A DNA stretch of 64,000 nt from 2-01-FULL-39-10-A sp964525395 (lineage in GTDB: Bacteria; Patescibacteriota; Microgenomatia; Levybacterales; UBA12049): assembly GCA_964525395.1 (NCBI GenBank), contig CAZGGU010000003.1:5296-69295 (forward strand), read 5' to 3'. The position numbers were made by a program, and so were the translations under genes. Shown piece after piece: positions 1 to 5,305 of this stretch. Numbering within the stretch: position 1 is the stretch's first letter; the number at the start of each line of letters is the position of its first letter. A model generated the notes under the pieces. That model saw only the letters and a list, made by a program, of their open reading frames with translations. It was not told the origin of the DNA and searched no databases.

Positions 1-1
1 T

Positions 2-619
2 CCACTAACCAATCTCCGTTCAGAAATAGAAGTGACGCTTAGAAATAAAAAATTAACTAAAGATGAAGCGGTAAAAATAATAGAGAGTAATTTGGAAGAA
101 GTAATTGTTCTTCAGAAATTGTCAGATGAATTATTAGAATTGGTTCAAGGGAAAAATAAAATCGACAAAATAAATCTTGAGAAAATTTTAATTGGTAAAG
201 TTATTGATCAGGCGTTAGATAAAACTAAAAGTATGGCGAAAATTAAAAATATAAAAATTGAAAATAAAGTAAAAAAAGGTTATACCTTGGCTGACGAATC
301 AAGATTGACTCAGTTATTTACTATTCTTTTTGATAATGCCATTAAGTACTCGGATAGAAACGGTAAGATTCAAATTTCTTCAGTCACTAATAAATCTAAA
401 ATTAAAATTAATCTAGAAAATGGTGGTACAGGAATAGACAAAGAAGACTTACCTTTTATTTTCGACAGATTTTATCGGGGAAGTAAGTCAAGAAGCGAAG
501 ACGGTCATGGTTTGGGTTTGTCAATTGCTAAGAAAATCACTGAAGAATTTCAAGGATCTATCTCAGCAAAGAGTGAAAATAATAAAACCACTTTCATTTT
601 AATCTTCCCTGCTGCTTAA
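2..619 (+). CDS. Sensor histidine kinase, C-terminal part (cut by left edge)
   Basis: This is the catalytic half of a two-component sensor kinase, which autophosphorylates a His and passes the phosphate to a response regulator. The frame is open from base 2. The first visible residues, PLTNLRSEIEV, match the stretch that normally follows the H-box (HELRTPL), so the phospho-acceptor His lies just outside the window and the GTG at 32 is not a real start. After the second dimerisation helix come the N-box DNAIKYS, a G1-like NGGTGI, the F-box FDRFYRG and the G2 box GHGLGLS, in the usual order. The first G1 residue is normally Asp and looks like Asn here. The gene ends 52 bases before a small secreted protein on the same strand, which the same signalling pathway might control; that link is inference. 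Confidence 0.93.
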   Translation, partial: PLTNLRSEIEVTLRNKKLTKDEAVKIIESNLEEVIVLQKLSDELLELVQGKNKIDKINLEKILIGKVIDQALDKTKSMAKIKNIKIENKVKKGYTLADESRLTQLFTILFDNAIKYSDRNGKIQISSVTNKSKIKINLENGGTGIDKEDLPFIFDRFYRGSKSRSEDGHGLGLSIAKKITEEFQGSISAKSENNKTTFILIFPAA

Positions 620-671
620 GCTTCATTTCAGTTTGCACTGCTAAATTATTCATATGAAAGGAGGTGAGAGA

Positions 672-1148
672 ATGAATAAAAAACTATTACTACCAGCAGT
701 AACTTTACTCGTAGTTGGAGCAAGTATTTTCGGTGTACATGGCGTTTTGGCGGCTGACACTGATAATCCAGAATCTACTCTTGTTCAAAAAATTGCAACA
801 AAGTTTAATTTAAATCAAGACGAAGTTCAAAAAGTTTTTGATGAAGAACACGCTGTAAGAGAAGCAGAGATGCAAACTAAGAATGAAGATAGACTTTCTC
901 AGCTGGTTACTGATGGAAAAATCACTGAAGCTCAAAAAACATTGATTTTAAATAAGCAGAAAGAGCTTAAAGCGAATAGGCCAGACAAAGACAGTTTTAA
1001 GAATTTGACGCCTGAAGAGAGAAAATCTCAGATGGAAGCGAAAAAGACTGAGTTAGAAAATTGGGCCAAGGAAAACGGAATAGATATAAAGTATCTTTTC
1101 GGTTTCGGAGGTCATGGTTTTCGAGGCGGACCAGGAGTCAATAAATAA
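672..1148 (+). CDS. Small secreted Glu/Lys-rich protein, DUF2680-like
   Basis: Unknown function. Of 158 aa, residues 1-28 form a signal peptide (MNKK, a hydrophobic core, then a Gly-Val-Leu-Ala-Ala end). The mature part is a charged helical protein with NLTPEERKSQMEAKK near residue 115 and a Gly/His/Phe-rich tail (FGFGGHGFRGGPG). Short exported proteins of this type, often annotated DUF2680 or periplasmic metal/stress sensors, recur beside two-component systems in Gram-positive and CPR genomes. ATG 672 is chosen over ATG 654 because a near-perfect Shine-Dalgarno (AAAGGAGGTGAG, 657-668) lies just before 672 and inside the longer reading. This strong leader contrasts with the leaderless starts elsewhere in the window. 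A strong terminator follows. The role is unproven. Confidence 0.8.
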   Translation: MNKKLLLPAVTLLVVGASIFGVHGVLAADTDNPESTLVQKIATKFNLNQDEVQKVFDEEHAVREAEMQTKNEDRLSQLVTDGKITEAQKTLILNKQKELKANRPDKDSFKNLTPEERKSQMEAKKTELENWAKENGIDIKYLFGFGGHGFRGGPGVNK

Positions 1149-1162
1149 TCATATATCGGATT

Positions 1163-1208
1163 CCCAAAAATCTCTTCTTTAACGGGAGATTTTTGGGTTT
1201 TTATTTTG
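1163..1208 (+). terminator. Rho-independent terminator
   Basis: A perfect 12-bp stem (CCCAAAAATCTC 1163-1174, GAGATTTTTGGG 1186-1197) with an 11-base loop is followed by TTTTTATTTT. It ends the transcript of the secreted protein gene. The convergent minus-strand gene stops at 1179, inside this hairpin. Confidence 0.9.
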
Positions 1209-2207
1209 AATAGACAAGCATCCAAAAATAAACAGACCGATGGATAGTAAAAGTTCACATGGTTCTTGCCACTGCCAATGTTTGCCAGAGAGGAAATTAA
1301 TATGGATATAAAAAAAGAAAATTGGCAAAAAGTAAAAAATTAAATATTTAGAGGGAACAAAAGATTCATATTTTGTTCTTAACTTATTAGGAAGAGCTGA
1401 AACAAGTAACCAAGCAAAAGAAAGAAAACCTGAGAAGACTAAATAAATATATGGTTGAAGTTCTTGAAGTCCATTTATGTTATGAATGGTAGTCTCACCT
1501 TGAGCATTATTTACCTGAACTACTTCAGGAGAACTAATTCCAAAAATTCTTTGTCCCCATGAAATTTCTTCTCCTGTGATAAATAATAATCCTAACCCAA
1601 AAATTAGAAAATAGATAAAAAATAATTTATTTGATTTGAAATATTTAAAAGAAATAGTAAAAAATAAAATTGATGAAAAGCCATAAAAAACTACTTGCAA
1701 ATTTTCTAGTAAATTATCTTCTCGAATAATATCGTTAAAAACACCACCCGGCCAAGTTTTAATTAGAGCCATTATTCCTAAAAGTAGAAGAGAAATTAGA
1801 AAAATAAAGTTATTTTTGTTTTTGGTAATTTTAGATTTATCAAAAGTGAATATTCTTACGGAAAGGCTTATTAAAAATAGGAAAAAGATTATTTCATAAT
1901 GAATATGGAAATTTTGAAAAACAAAATTGGGATATGTAAATATTTCTAACAAAGTAAAAAGAATTGTGACACTAAAAGTTAAAGGTAGAATAATGAAAGA
2001 ATTTATTTGATCAATTAATCTTGGGAGTTTGGTGGGTTTGTTTCTTAGTAAATTAAGTATAGAAAACAAGAATGTCATTAAGACCAAAAGTTGGATATTG
2101 AAGGGTAAATATTTTTCAATATATCCTTGATAAGAAAAAGATTCAACACCTACGAGAACAGTAGAAAGTGACGCAAGTACTAAAAATAATAGGGCAGAGT
2201 AAGACAT
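1179..2207 (-). CDS. Polytopic membrane protein of unknown function
   Basis: A 342-aa protein with about nine hydrophobic segments spread along its length. It carries an EDNLLENLQ segment, then GEEISWGQRIFGI, an N-x-Q-G-E-x-x-x-HN segment and a late WQWQEP. I have seen this motif set in uncharacterised bacterial inner-membrane proteins but cannot name a function. The invariant acidic, His and Trp residues between helices suggest an active site or ion path at the membrane face. It starts directly after the stop of the upstream DUF1003 gene, so the two are probably one transcript. Its own end overlaps the terminator of the converging gene. Confidence 0.75.
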   Translation of the reverse strand: MSYSALLFLVLASLSTVLVGVESFSYQGYIEKYLPFNIQLLVLMTFLFSILNLLRNKPTKLPRLIDQINSFIILPLTFSVTILFTLLEIFTYPNFVFQNFHIHYEIIFFLFLISLSVRIFTFDKSKITKNKNNFIFLISLLLLGIMALIKTWPGGVFNDIIREDNLLENLQVVFYGFSSILFFTISFKYFKSNKLFFIYFLIFGLGLLFITGEEISWGQRIFGISSPEVVQVNNAQGETTIHNINGLQELQPYIYLVFSGFLSFAWLLVSALPNKLRTKYESFVPSKYLIFYFLPIFFFYIHINFLSGKHWQWQEPCELLLSIGLFIFGCLSIQNKNPKISR

Positions 2208-2855
2208 TTATTTATCTTCGCTGATTAGTTTTTTAATTTCCTGAAGAGGATTGGGTGCCTCAGGTATGGTTGGGAGACTTATTTTTTTAAGTGGAAGAAT
2301 AGGGGCTCCACTTTCCATCTGACGTTCAAGAGCTTTCTCAATTCCTTCAGTATTGGTTGGTTGAAGCATTTCAGCCAAAATTTCATCTTTGGAAATATCG
2401 ATTTTATTTTTTTCAGCGATCTGGGTAACTAGCATAAGAATTTTAGTTATTTCTTTTTCTGAAATAAGCCCTATTTGATAATTAACTTCTTCTCGTAATT
2501 CATCTACTTTTGATTGTCTGTTTTGAGAGATTAGTACGAAAATAGCTAAAATAATTGCTTCAAGTGATACCGCGGTGGTTAATAGATTAAAAGGATAAGG
2601 ATCAAAAATTGGAAAGAATGGAATATAACCTTTATTTATTAATAACCAAAATACAAATACAATAAGATTAAATACAAGAAAGAGAATTGTTCCAAAAGTT
2701 AAAGTCATCCAGTCAGCTAATTTTTCACTCGGTGTTCTATTCCTATTAGCTTTCGCTTTAAAACTTTTGATTACTCTTCGGCTTTTACGAATTTCTTCCT
2801 GAAAAGGAGTATATGCTGACTGTTCTTTTGATATATCTTTTTCTTTGTTGCTCAT
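2208..2855 (-). CDS. DUF1003 family membrane protein
   Basis: A 215-aa protein. A basic, Lys/Arg-rich N-terminus (about 1-45) leads into two transmembrane segments separated by FDPYPFNLLT, followed by VSLEAIILAIFVLISQNRQ and a long helical tail. FDPYPF-LLT plus SLEAI-SQNRQ is the DUF1003 signature; the family has no settled biochemical role. The tail is probably cytosolic and amphipathic. A second DUF1003 gene lies at 4607-5107. The ATG at 2855 sits 6 nt after a -10-like hexamer (GATGCT) with TTGACA 18 nt further upstream on the minus strand, so the transcript may be leaderless. Confidence 0.88.
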   Translation of the reverse strand: MSNKEKDISKEQSAYTPFQEEIRKSRRVIKSFKAKANRNRTPSEKLADWMTLTFGTILFLVFNLIVFVFWLLINKGYIPFFPIFDPYPFNLLTTAVSLEAIILAIFVLISQNRQSKVDELREEVNYQIGLISEKEITKILMLVTQIAEKNKIDISKDEILAEMLQPTNTEGIEKALERQMESGAPILPLKKISLPTIPEAPNPLQEIKKLISEDK

Positions 2856-2861
2856 AGTAAA

Positions 2862-2891
2862 AGCATCTCACTTTTCAATTTCTCTTGTCAA
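2862..2891 (-). promoter_or_regulatory. Promoter of the DUF1003/membrane-protein pair
   Basis: On the minus strand, TTGACA (2891-2886), an 18-nt spacer, then GATGCT (2867-2862) preceded by TGA, which resembles an extended -10. The hexamer ends 6 nt before ATG 2855, so the mRNA would begin at or next to the start codon. The -10 is weak by itself. Confidence 0.5.
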
Positions 2892-2900
2892 GCTCAAAAG

Positions 2901-2929
2901 TTGTAATTTATTGCAAATTATTTTATGTT
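2901..2929 (+). promoter_or_regulatory. Promoter of the thermonuclease gene
   Basis: TTGTAA, a 17-nt spacer and TATGTT, ending 6 nt before ATG 2936. It is divergent from the minus-strand promoter at 2862-2891; the two share an 80-bp intergenic region. Confidence 0.5.
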
Positions 2930-2935
2930 TATAGG

Positions 2936-3565
2936 ATGCTTAAAAAGAAGCAAATAAATTTGATAATTGGAGTAATCGTTATAGTTTTTTCACTGCTGGC
3001 TGTCTTTTTTAGTAATCAGAATTCAAGCTTAATTGGAGTTGACTCCAGGGGCTCACTCAGTCCTACAGTAGAGGTTAAAGGAGAATCGGTAGTCCTCGAA
3101 ATCACACCCTCAATTACTCCCGGGGAATCATTGCCTAATAAAACGCTTTATAGAGTCTTAAAGGTAATTGATGGAGATACTATCGATGTAGCACTGGACG
3201 GTAAAAGTGAACGTCTTCGTTTGATCGGCATAAATACTCCTGAGACAGTAGATCCTAGAAAAGAAGTAGAGTGCTTCGGTCATGAAGCAAGTGATAAAGC
3301 TAAGGAGATTCTCAAAGATCAATTCGTAGTTCTAGAAAATGATCCTTCTCAGTCAGAGCGAGATAAGTATGGAAGACTCCTCCGATATGTTTTTCTTCCA
3401 GACGGCACAAATTATAATTTGTTTATGATCGAAGAAGGGTTTGCATATGAATATACATATAATAGTGCTTATAAGTATCAAAAAGAATTTAAAGCTGCTC
3501 AGGAGTATGCGCAAAATAATGGAAAAGGACTTTGGAGCTCCACTACTTGTTCTGGGGAAAAATAA
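2936..3565 (+). CDS. Thermonuclease (SNase family), membrane-anchored or secreted
   Basis: A Ca-dependent nuclease of the staphylococcal nuclease fold, 209 aa. Residues 6-28 are a hydrophobic signal or anchor helix, followed by a Ser/Thr/Pro-rich linker and then the nuclease domain from about residue 77. The domain contains VIDGDTIDV, RLIGINTPE with the catalytic Arg and Glu, the second catalytic Arg in DKYGRLLRYV, and NLFMIEEGFA. The likely role is scavenging extracellular DNA or RNA, which suits an organism with limited nucleotide synthesis (inference). The TTG at 2885 would add an odd non-hydrophobic leader. ATG 2936 gives a normal signal segment and lies 6 nt after a -10 box, so it is preferred. 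Confidence 0.9.
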   Translation: MLKKKQINLIIGVIVIVFSLLAVFFSNQNSSLIGVDSRGSLSPTVEVKGESVVLEITPSITPGESLPNKTLYRVLKVIDGDTIDVALDGKSERLRLIGINTPETVDPRKEVECFGHEASDKAKEILKDQFVVLENDPSQSERDKYGRLLRYVFLPDGTNYNLFMIEEGFAYEYTYNSAYKYQKEFKAAQEYAQNNGKGLWSSTTCSGEK

Positions 3566-3609
3566 ATTTTATAATAGATTCATGTTAATCCGAGAAATTG
3601 TAAAGACCA

Positions 3610-3650
3610 CCACCAACACCTTCCAGCTTAGCTGGGAGATGTGTTAGTGG
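3610..3650 (+). other. Long imperfect hairpin between genes
   Basis: CCACCAACAC (3610-3619) pairs with GTGTTAGTGG (3641-3650) with one mismatch. An inner AGCT/AGCT and CC/GG stem extends it to a nearly continuous hairpin. It lies between the thermonuclease stop and a terminator at 3675 and has no T-tract of its own. Confidence 0.5.
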
Positions 3651-3674
3651 AATAACTCCTAATTCCTCCAAGAC

Positions 3675-3702
3675 ACCTCCCAACTAGCGGGAGGTTTTTT
3701 AT
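3675..3702 (+). terminator. Rho-independent terminator
   Basis: Stem ACCTCCC (3675-3681)/GGGAGGT (3689-3695), a 7-base loop, then TTTTTT. It terminates the thermonuclease transcript. Confidence 0.85.
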
Positions 3703-3711
3703 CATTAAAAA

Positions 3712-3739
3712 TTAACTGGTTAATAAATTAATGCGTTAA
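3712..3739. repeat. TTAAC/GTTAA palindrome array
   Basis: TTAACTGGTTAA (3712-3723) followed by TTAATGCGTTAA (3728-3739). The design matches the arrays flanking the four-helix-bundle gene at 55.9 kb (TTAACTAGTTAA, TTAACGCGTTAA). It lies directly upstream of a 65-aa acidic ORF. Confidence 0.6.
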
Positions 3740-3762
3740 TGAAATGAAGGGGGGTGAGTATT

Positions 3763-3960
3763 ATGGCAGAATTTGAAGGAAGAATTGACGACGGTCATGA
3801 AGGTGAGGGAGTTTTATATTTCTCCTCAAGCTTGGATGAATTGCCAATGAACGTAGCTTTAGCTAAAAGATTGGATTCAATGAGCGATGATGAATGGGAA
3901 GAAGTTCTGAAAAAGCATCTAGAGCTTGCTGAAAGATACGACGGACCAGGAGGCCCGTAA
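3763..3960 (+). CDS. Small acidic protein, unknown
   Basis: 65 aa, rich in Asp and Glu, with no membrane segment or signal peptide. It contains GEGVLYFSSSLDELPMNVALAKRLDSMS, given here as two stretches, GEGVLYFSSSLDE and LPMNVALAKRLDSMS, and a Gly-Pro-Gly-Gly-Pro end. I do not recognise the family. ATG 3763 is chosen over GTG 3754 because the strong Shine-Dalgarno AAGGGGGGTGAG (3747-3758) sits right before it. It has its own terminator, and a TTAAC-type palindrome array lies just upstream. It could be a cargo gene of that repeat element or simply a stand-alone cytosolic small protein. Confidence 0.65.
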   Translation: MAEFEGRIDDGHEGEGVLYFSSSLDELPMNVALAKRLDSMSDDEWEEVLKKHLELAERYDGPGGP

Positions 3961-3968
3961 CATATTTG

Positions 3969-3995
3969 GCCGGGGCTAGTTCCCGGCTATCTTTT
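3969..3995 (+). terminator. Hairpin terminator after the acidic protein
   Basis: GCCGGG (3969-3974)/CCCGGC (3982-3987) with a 7-base loop and TATCTTTT after it. The convergent nth stop codon lies at its edge. Confidence 0.65.
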
Positions 3996-4610
3996 AACTA
4001 TATATTCCCTTAAAGGACAATCAATATGTTTGCAGCGAGCGGTGCAATACTTCCTACCATACTCTGCGAATAGGTAAGAAATTTCTCCCCAATCTTTTTT
4101 AGGAAATGCATCCATAAGTTCTTTTTCAATTTTTACCACATCATCTGTATCAGCGAATCCGAACAGCTGAGCGAACCTTCTAGCATGAGTGTCAATGGCA
4201 ATTCCCTCTGTCTTGCCATAAATAGTATAAAGAACCACATTGGCAGTTTTTCTACCTACTCCTGGAAGCTTGATAAGCTTTTCCATAGTGTCAGGCACAA
4301 CTCCGTCATATTGTTCGTCTAGGATTTTAACTGCAGCCATAATATTTTTCGCTTTGGCTCTAAAAAGTCCAATTCGCCTTATATCTTGTTCAAATTCTAA
4401 GGGATCTGCTGCGGCGTAGTCTTTTACCGTGGGATATTTCTTAAAAAGATCGGCTGTGATGACATTTACCTGTTTGTCTGTGGACTGAGCAGACATGATG
4501 ACAGCGATAAGAAGTTCATAAGGAGTGGTGTAGTTGATAGCAATATTAACATTAGGGAAAAGTTTTTCAAGCTTTTGGACTATTTTGACGGCTTTTTCAT
4601 TTTTGGTCAT
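3987..4610 (-). CDS. nth: Endonuclease III (DNA glycosylase/AP lyase)
   Basis: A base-excision repair enzyme that removes oxidised pyrimidines and cleaves abasic sites; 207 aa, normal length. The helix-hairpin-helix LPGVGRKTANVV carries the catalytic Lys, and AIDTHARR carries the catalytic Asp. The C-terminal iron-sulfur loop is abnormal. The family pattern is Cys-x6-Cys-x2-Cys-x5-Cys. Here CTARCKHIDCPLREYI has Cys at 189, 193 and 198, and the last ligand position is not Cys. The [4Fe-4S] cluster may be lost or bound differently. The gene overlaps the upstream DUF1003 gene by four bases (one transcript). Confidence 0.93.
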   Translation of the reverse strand: MTKNEKAVKIVQKLEKLFPNVNIAINYTTPYELLIAVIMSAQSTDKQVNVITADLFKKYPTVKDYAAADPLEFEQDIRRIGLFRAKAKNIMAAVKILDEQYDGVVPDTMEKLIKLPGVGRKTANVVLYTIYGKTEGIAIDTHARRFAQLFGFADTDDVVKIEKELMDAFPKKDWGEISYLFAEYGRKYCTARCKHIDCPLREYIVKR

Positions 4611-5107
4611 TTAATTTTCTTTTCTGGTGCAGGTGGAAGTTTTTCCATGGCGGCAATTTTTTGAGAGATAAATGTCATGGCATTTTTTATGTCATCAAGG
4701 TCTTTTTGGATATCTTCGACGTCTTCTTCAAGTTCTTCCTGCTCTTTATCTTCTTCTGCCTGCTCCTGATCTTCTTCCAAATCTCTAGCAGTTTCAATTA
4801 AGGCTTGTCGATTTTGACTAACCATAATAAAAGTAGCTAGAAATATGGCTTCGAGCGAAACAATCATGGTTAATAGTCCGAATGGGTATGGGTCAAAAGG
4901 TGGGAACCAGCGGTTAATTCTAGGATCATTTAGGGCAAACCAGGCAATAAACCATATAGCATTAAGATAAACAAACCACATGCTACCCGCAAAACCGGTT
5001 ATAAAGTCAGCTAGTCTACCTTCAAATGAGTGAAGTTTTTTAGCGATTTGTTCTGGAGTTGTGCTTTCCATCGGTAAGACTTGTGTTTCTTTTAGCTTTT
5101 TTTGCAT
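4607..5107 (-). CDS. DUF1003 family membrane protein (second copy)
   Basis: A 166-aa protein with two transmembrane segments around FDPYPFGLLT, then VSLEAIFLATFIMVSQNRQ, followed by a very acidic coiled-coil tail (about residues 108-150, nearly all Glu, Asp, Gln and Lys) and a Pro/Lys end. It has the same signature as the gene at 2208-2855, but the tail is acidic and heptad-like rather than mixed. It overlaps nth by four bases. The ATG lies 6 nt after TAATAT with TTGACT 18 nt upstream, a leaderless-type promoter. The function of the family is unknown. Confidence 0.87.
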   Translation of the reverse strand: MQKKLKETQVLPMESTTPEQIAKKLHSFEGRLADFITGFAGSMWFVYLNAIWFIAWFALNDPRINRWFPPFDPYPFGLLTMIVSLEAIFLATFIMVSQNRQALIETARDLEEDQEQAEEDKEQEELEEDVEDIQKDLDDIKNAMTFISQKIAAMEKLPPAPEKKIK

Positions 5108-5113
5108 AATTTA

Positions 5114-5143
5114 ATATTACCTTGCCTTGATTTGGTCAGTCAA
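5114..5143 (-). promoter_or_regulatory. Promoter of the DUF1003-nth pair
   Basis: On the minus strand, TTGACT (5143-5138), an 18-nt spacer and TAATAT (5119-5114), ending 6 nt before ATG 5107. The predicted mRNA start is at the start codon. Confidence 0.55.
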
Positions 5144-5173
5144 CCCAGGAGAATAAAGGAGCTTGTTTCTCTT

Positions 5174-5245
5174 GACCCCACCAATTTTAGCATTCAGCTT
5201 ACCTACTATTCGTAGCGCGCTTCATGCTGCAATTTTGGAGGGGTC
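5174..5245. other. Long-armed inverted repeat upstream of lon
   Basis: GACCCCACCAA (5174-5184) and TTGGAGGGGTC (5235-5245) pair at 10 of 11 positions across a 50-base loop. The loop contains smaller stems (CTAC/GTAG). Between two divergent promoters, it could be a cruciform or a folded leader of some read-through RNA. No ORF is seen. Confidence 0.45.
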
Positions 5246-5248
5246 TTC

Positions 5249-5267
5249 GCTCCGATTAAATCGGAGC
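5249..5267. promoter_or_regulatory. Perfect 19-bp palindrome abutting the lon -35 box
   Basis: GCTCCGATTAAATCGGAGC has two 9-base arms around one central base. It ends at 5267 and the -35 TTGACA starts at 5268. The position fits an operator or activator site for a dimeric regulator. No T-tract follows, so it is unlikely to be a terminator. Confidence 0.55.
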
Positions 5268-5296
5268 TTGACACCTAGCAGGTCTTGTGATAGAGT
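5268..5296 (+). promoter_or_regulatory. lon promoter
   Basis: Consensus TTGACA (5268-5273), a 17-nt spacer and TAGAGT (5291-5296) preceded by TGA. It ends 9 nt before ATG 5306, so the transcript is probably leaderless or has only 1-3 bases ahead of the start codon; no Shine-Dalgarno is present. Confidence 0.8.
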
Positions 5297-5301
5297 GCTA
5301 A
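5275..5301. promoter_or_regulatory. Degenerate CIRCE (HrcA operator) over the lon promoter
   Basis: The right half GAGTGCTAA (5293-5301) is identical to the CIRCE half-site. The left half CTAGCAGGT (5275-5283) keeps TAGCA (5 of 9) at exactly the canonical 9-nt spacing, giving 14 of 18 matches. It spans from just behind the -35 to just past the -10, the place expected for repression by HrcA. Confidence 0.6.
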
Positions 5302-5305
5302 TACG

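Noticed and set aside
3441..3647. 68-codon frame overlapping the thermonuclease end
   Set aside because: It is mostly out-of-frame reading of the conserved nuclease domain and continues into the hairpin region.
3610..3660. T-box riboswitch suggested by the AGTGGAATAACTCC region
   Set aside because: The T-box core (GGGTGG-x-ACCGCG), the specifier loop and a downstream amino-acid gene are all missing.
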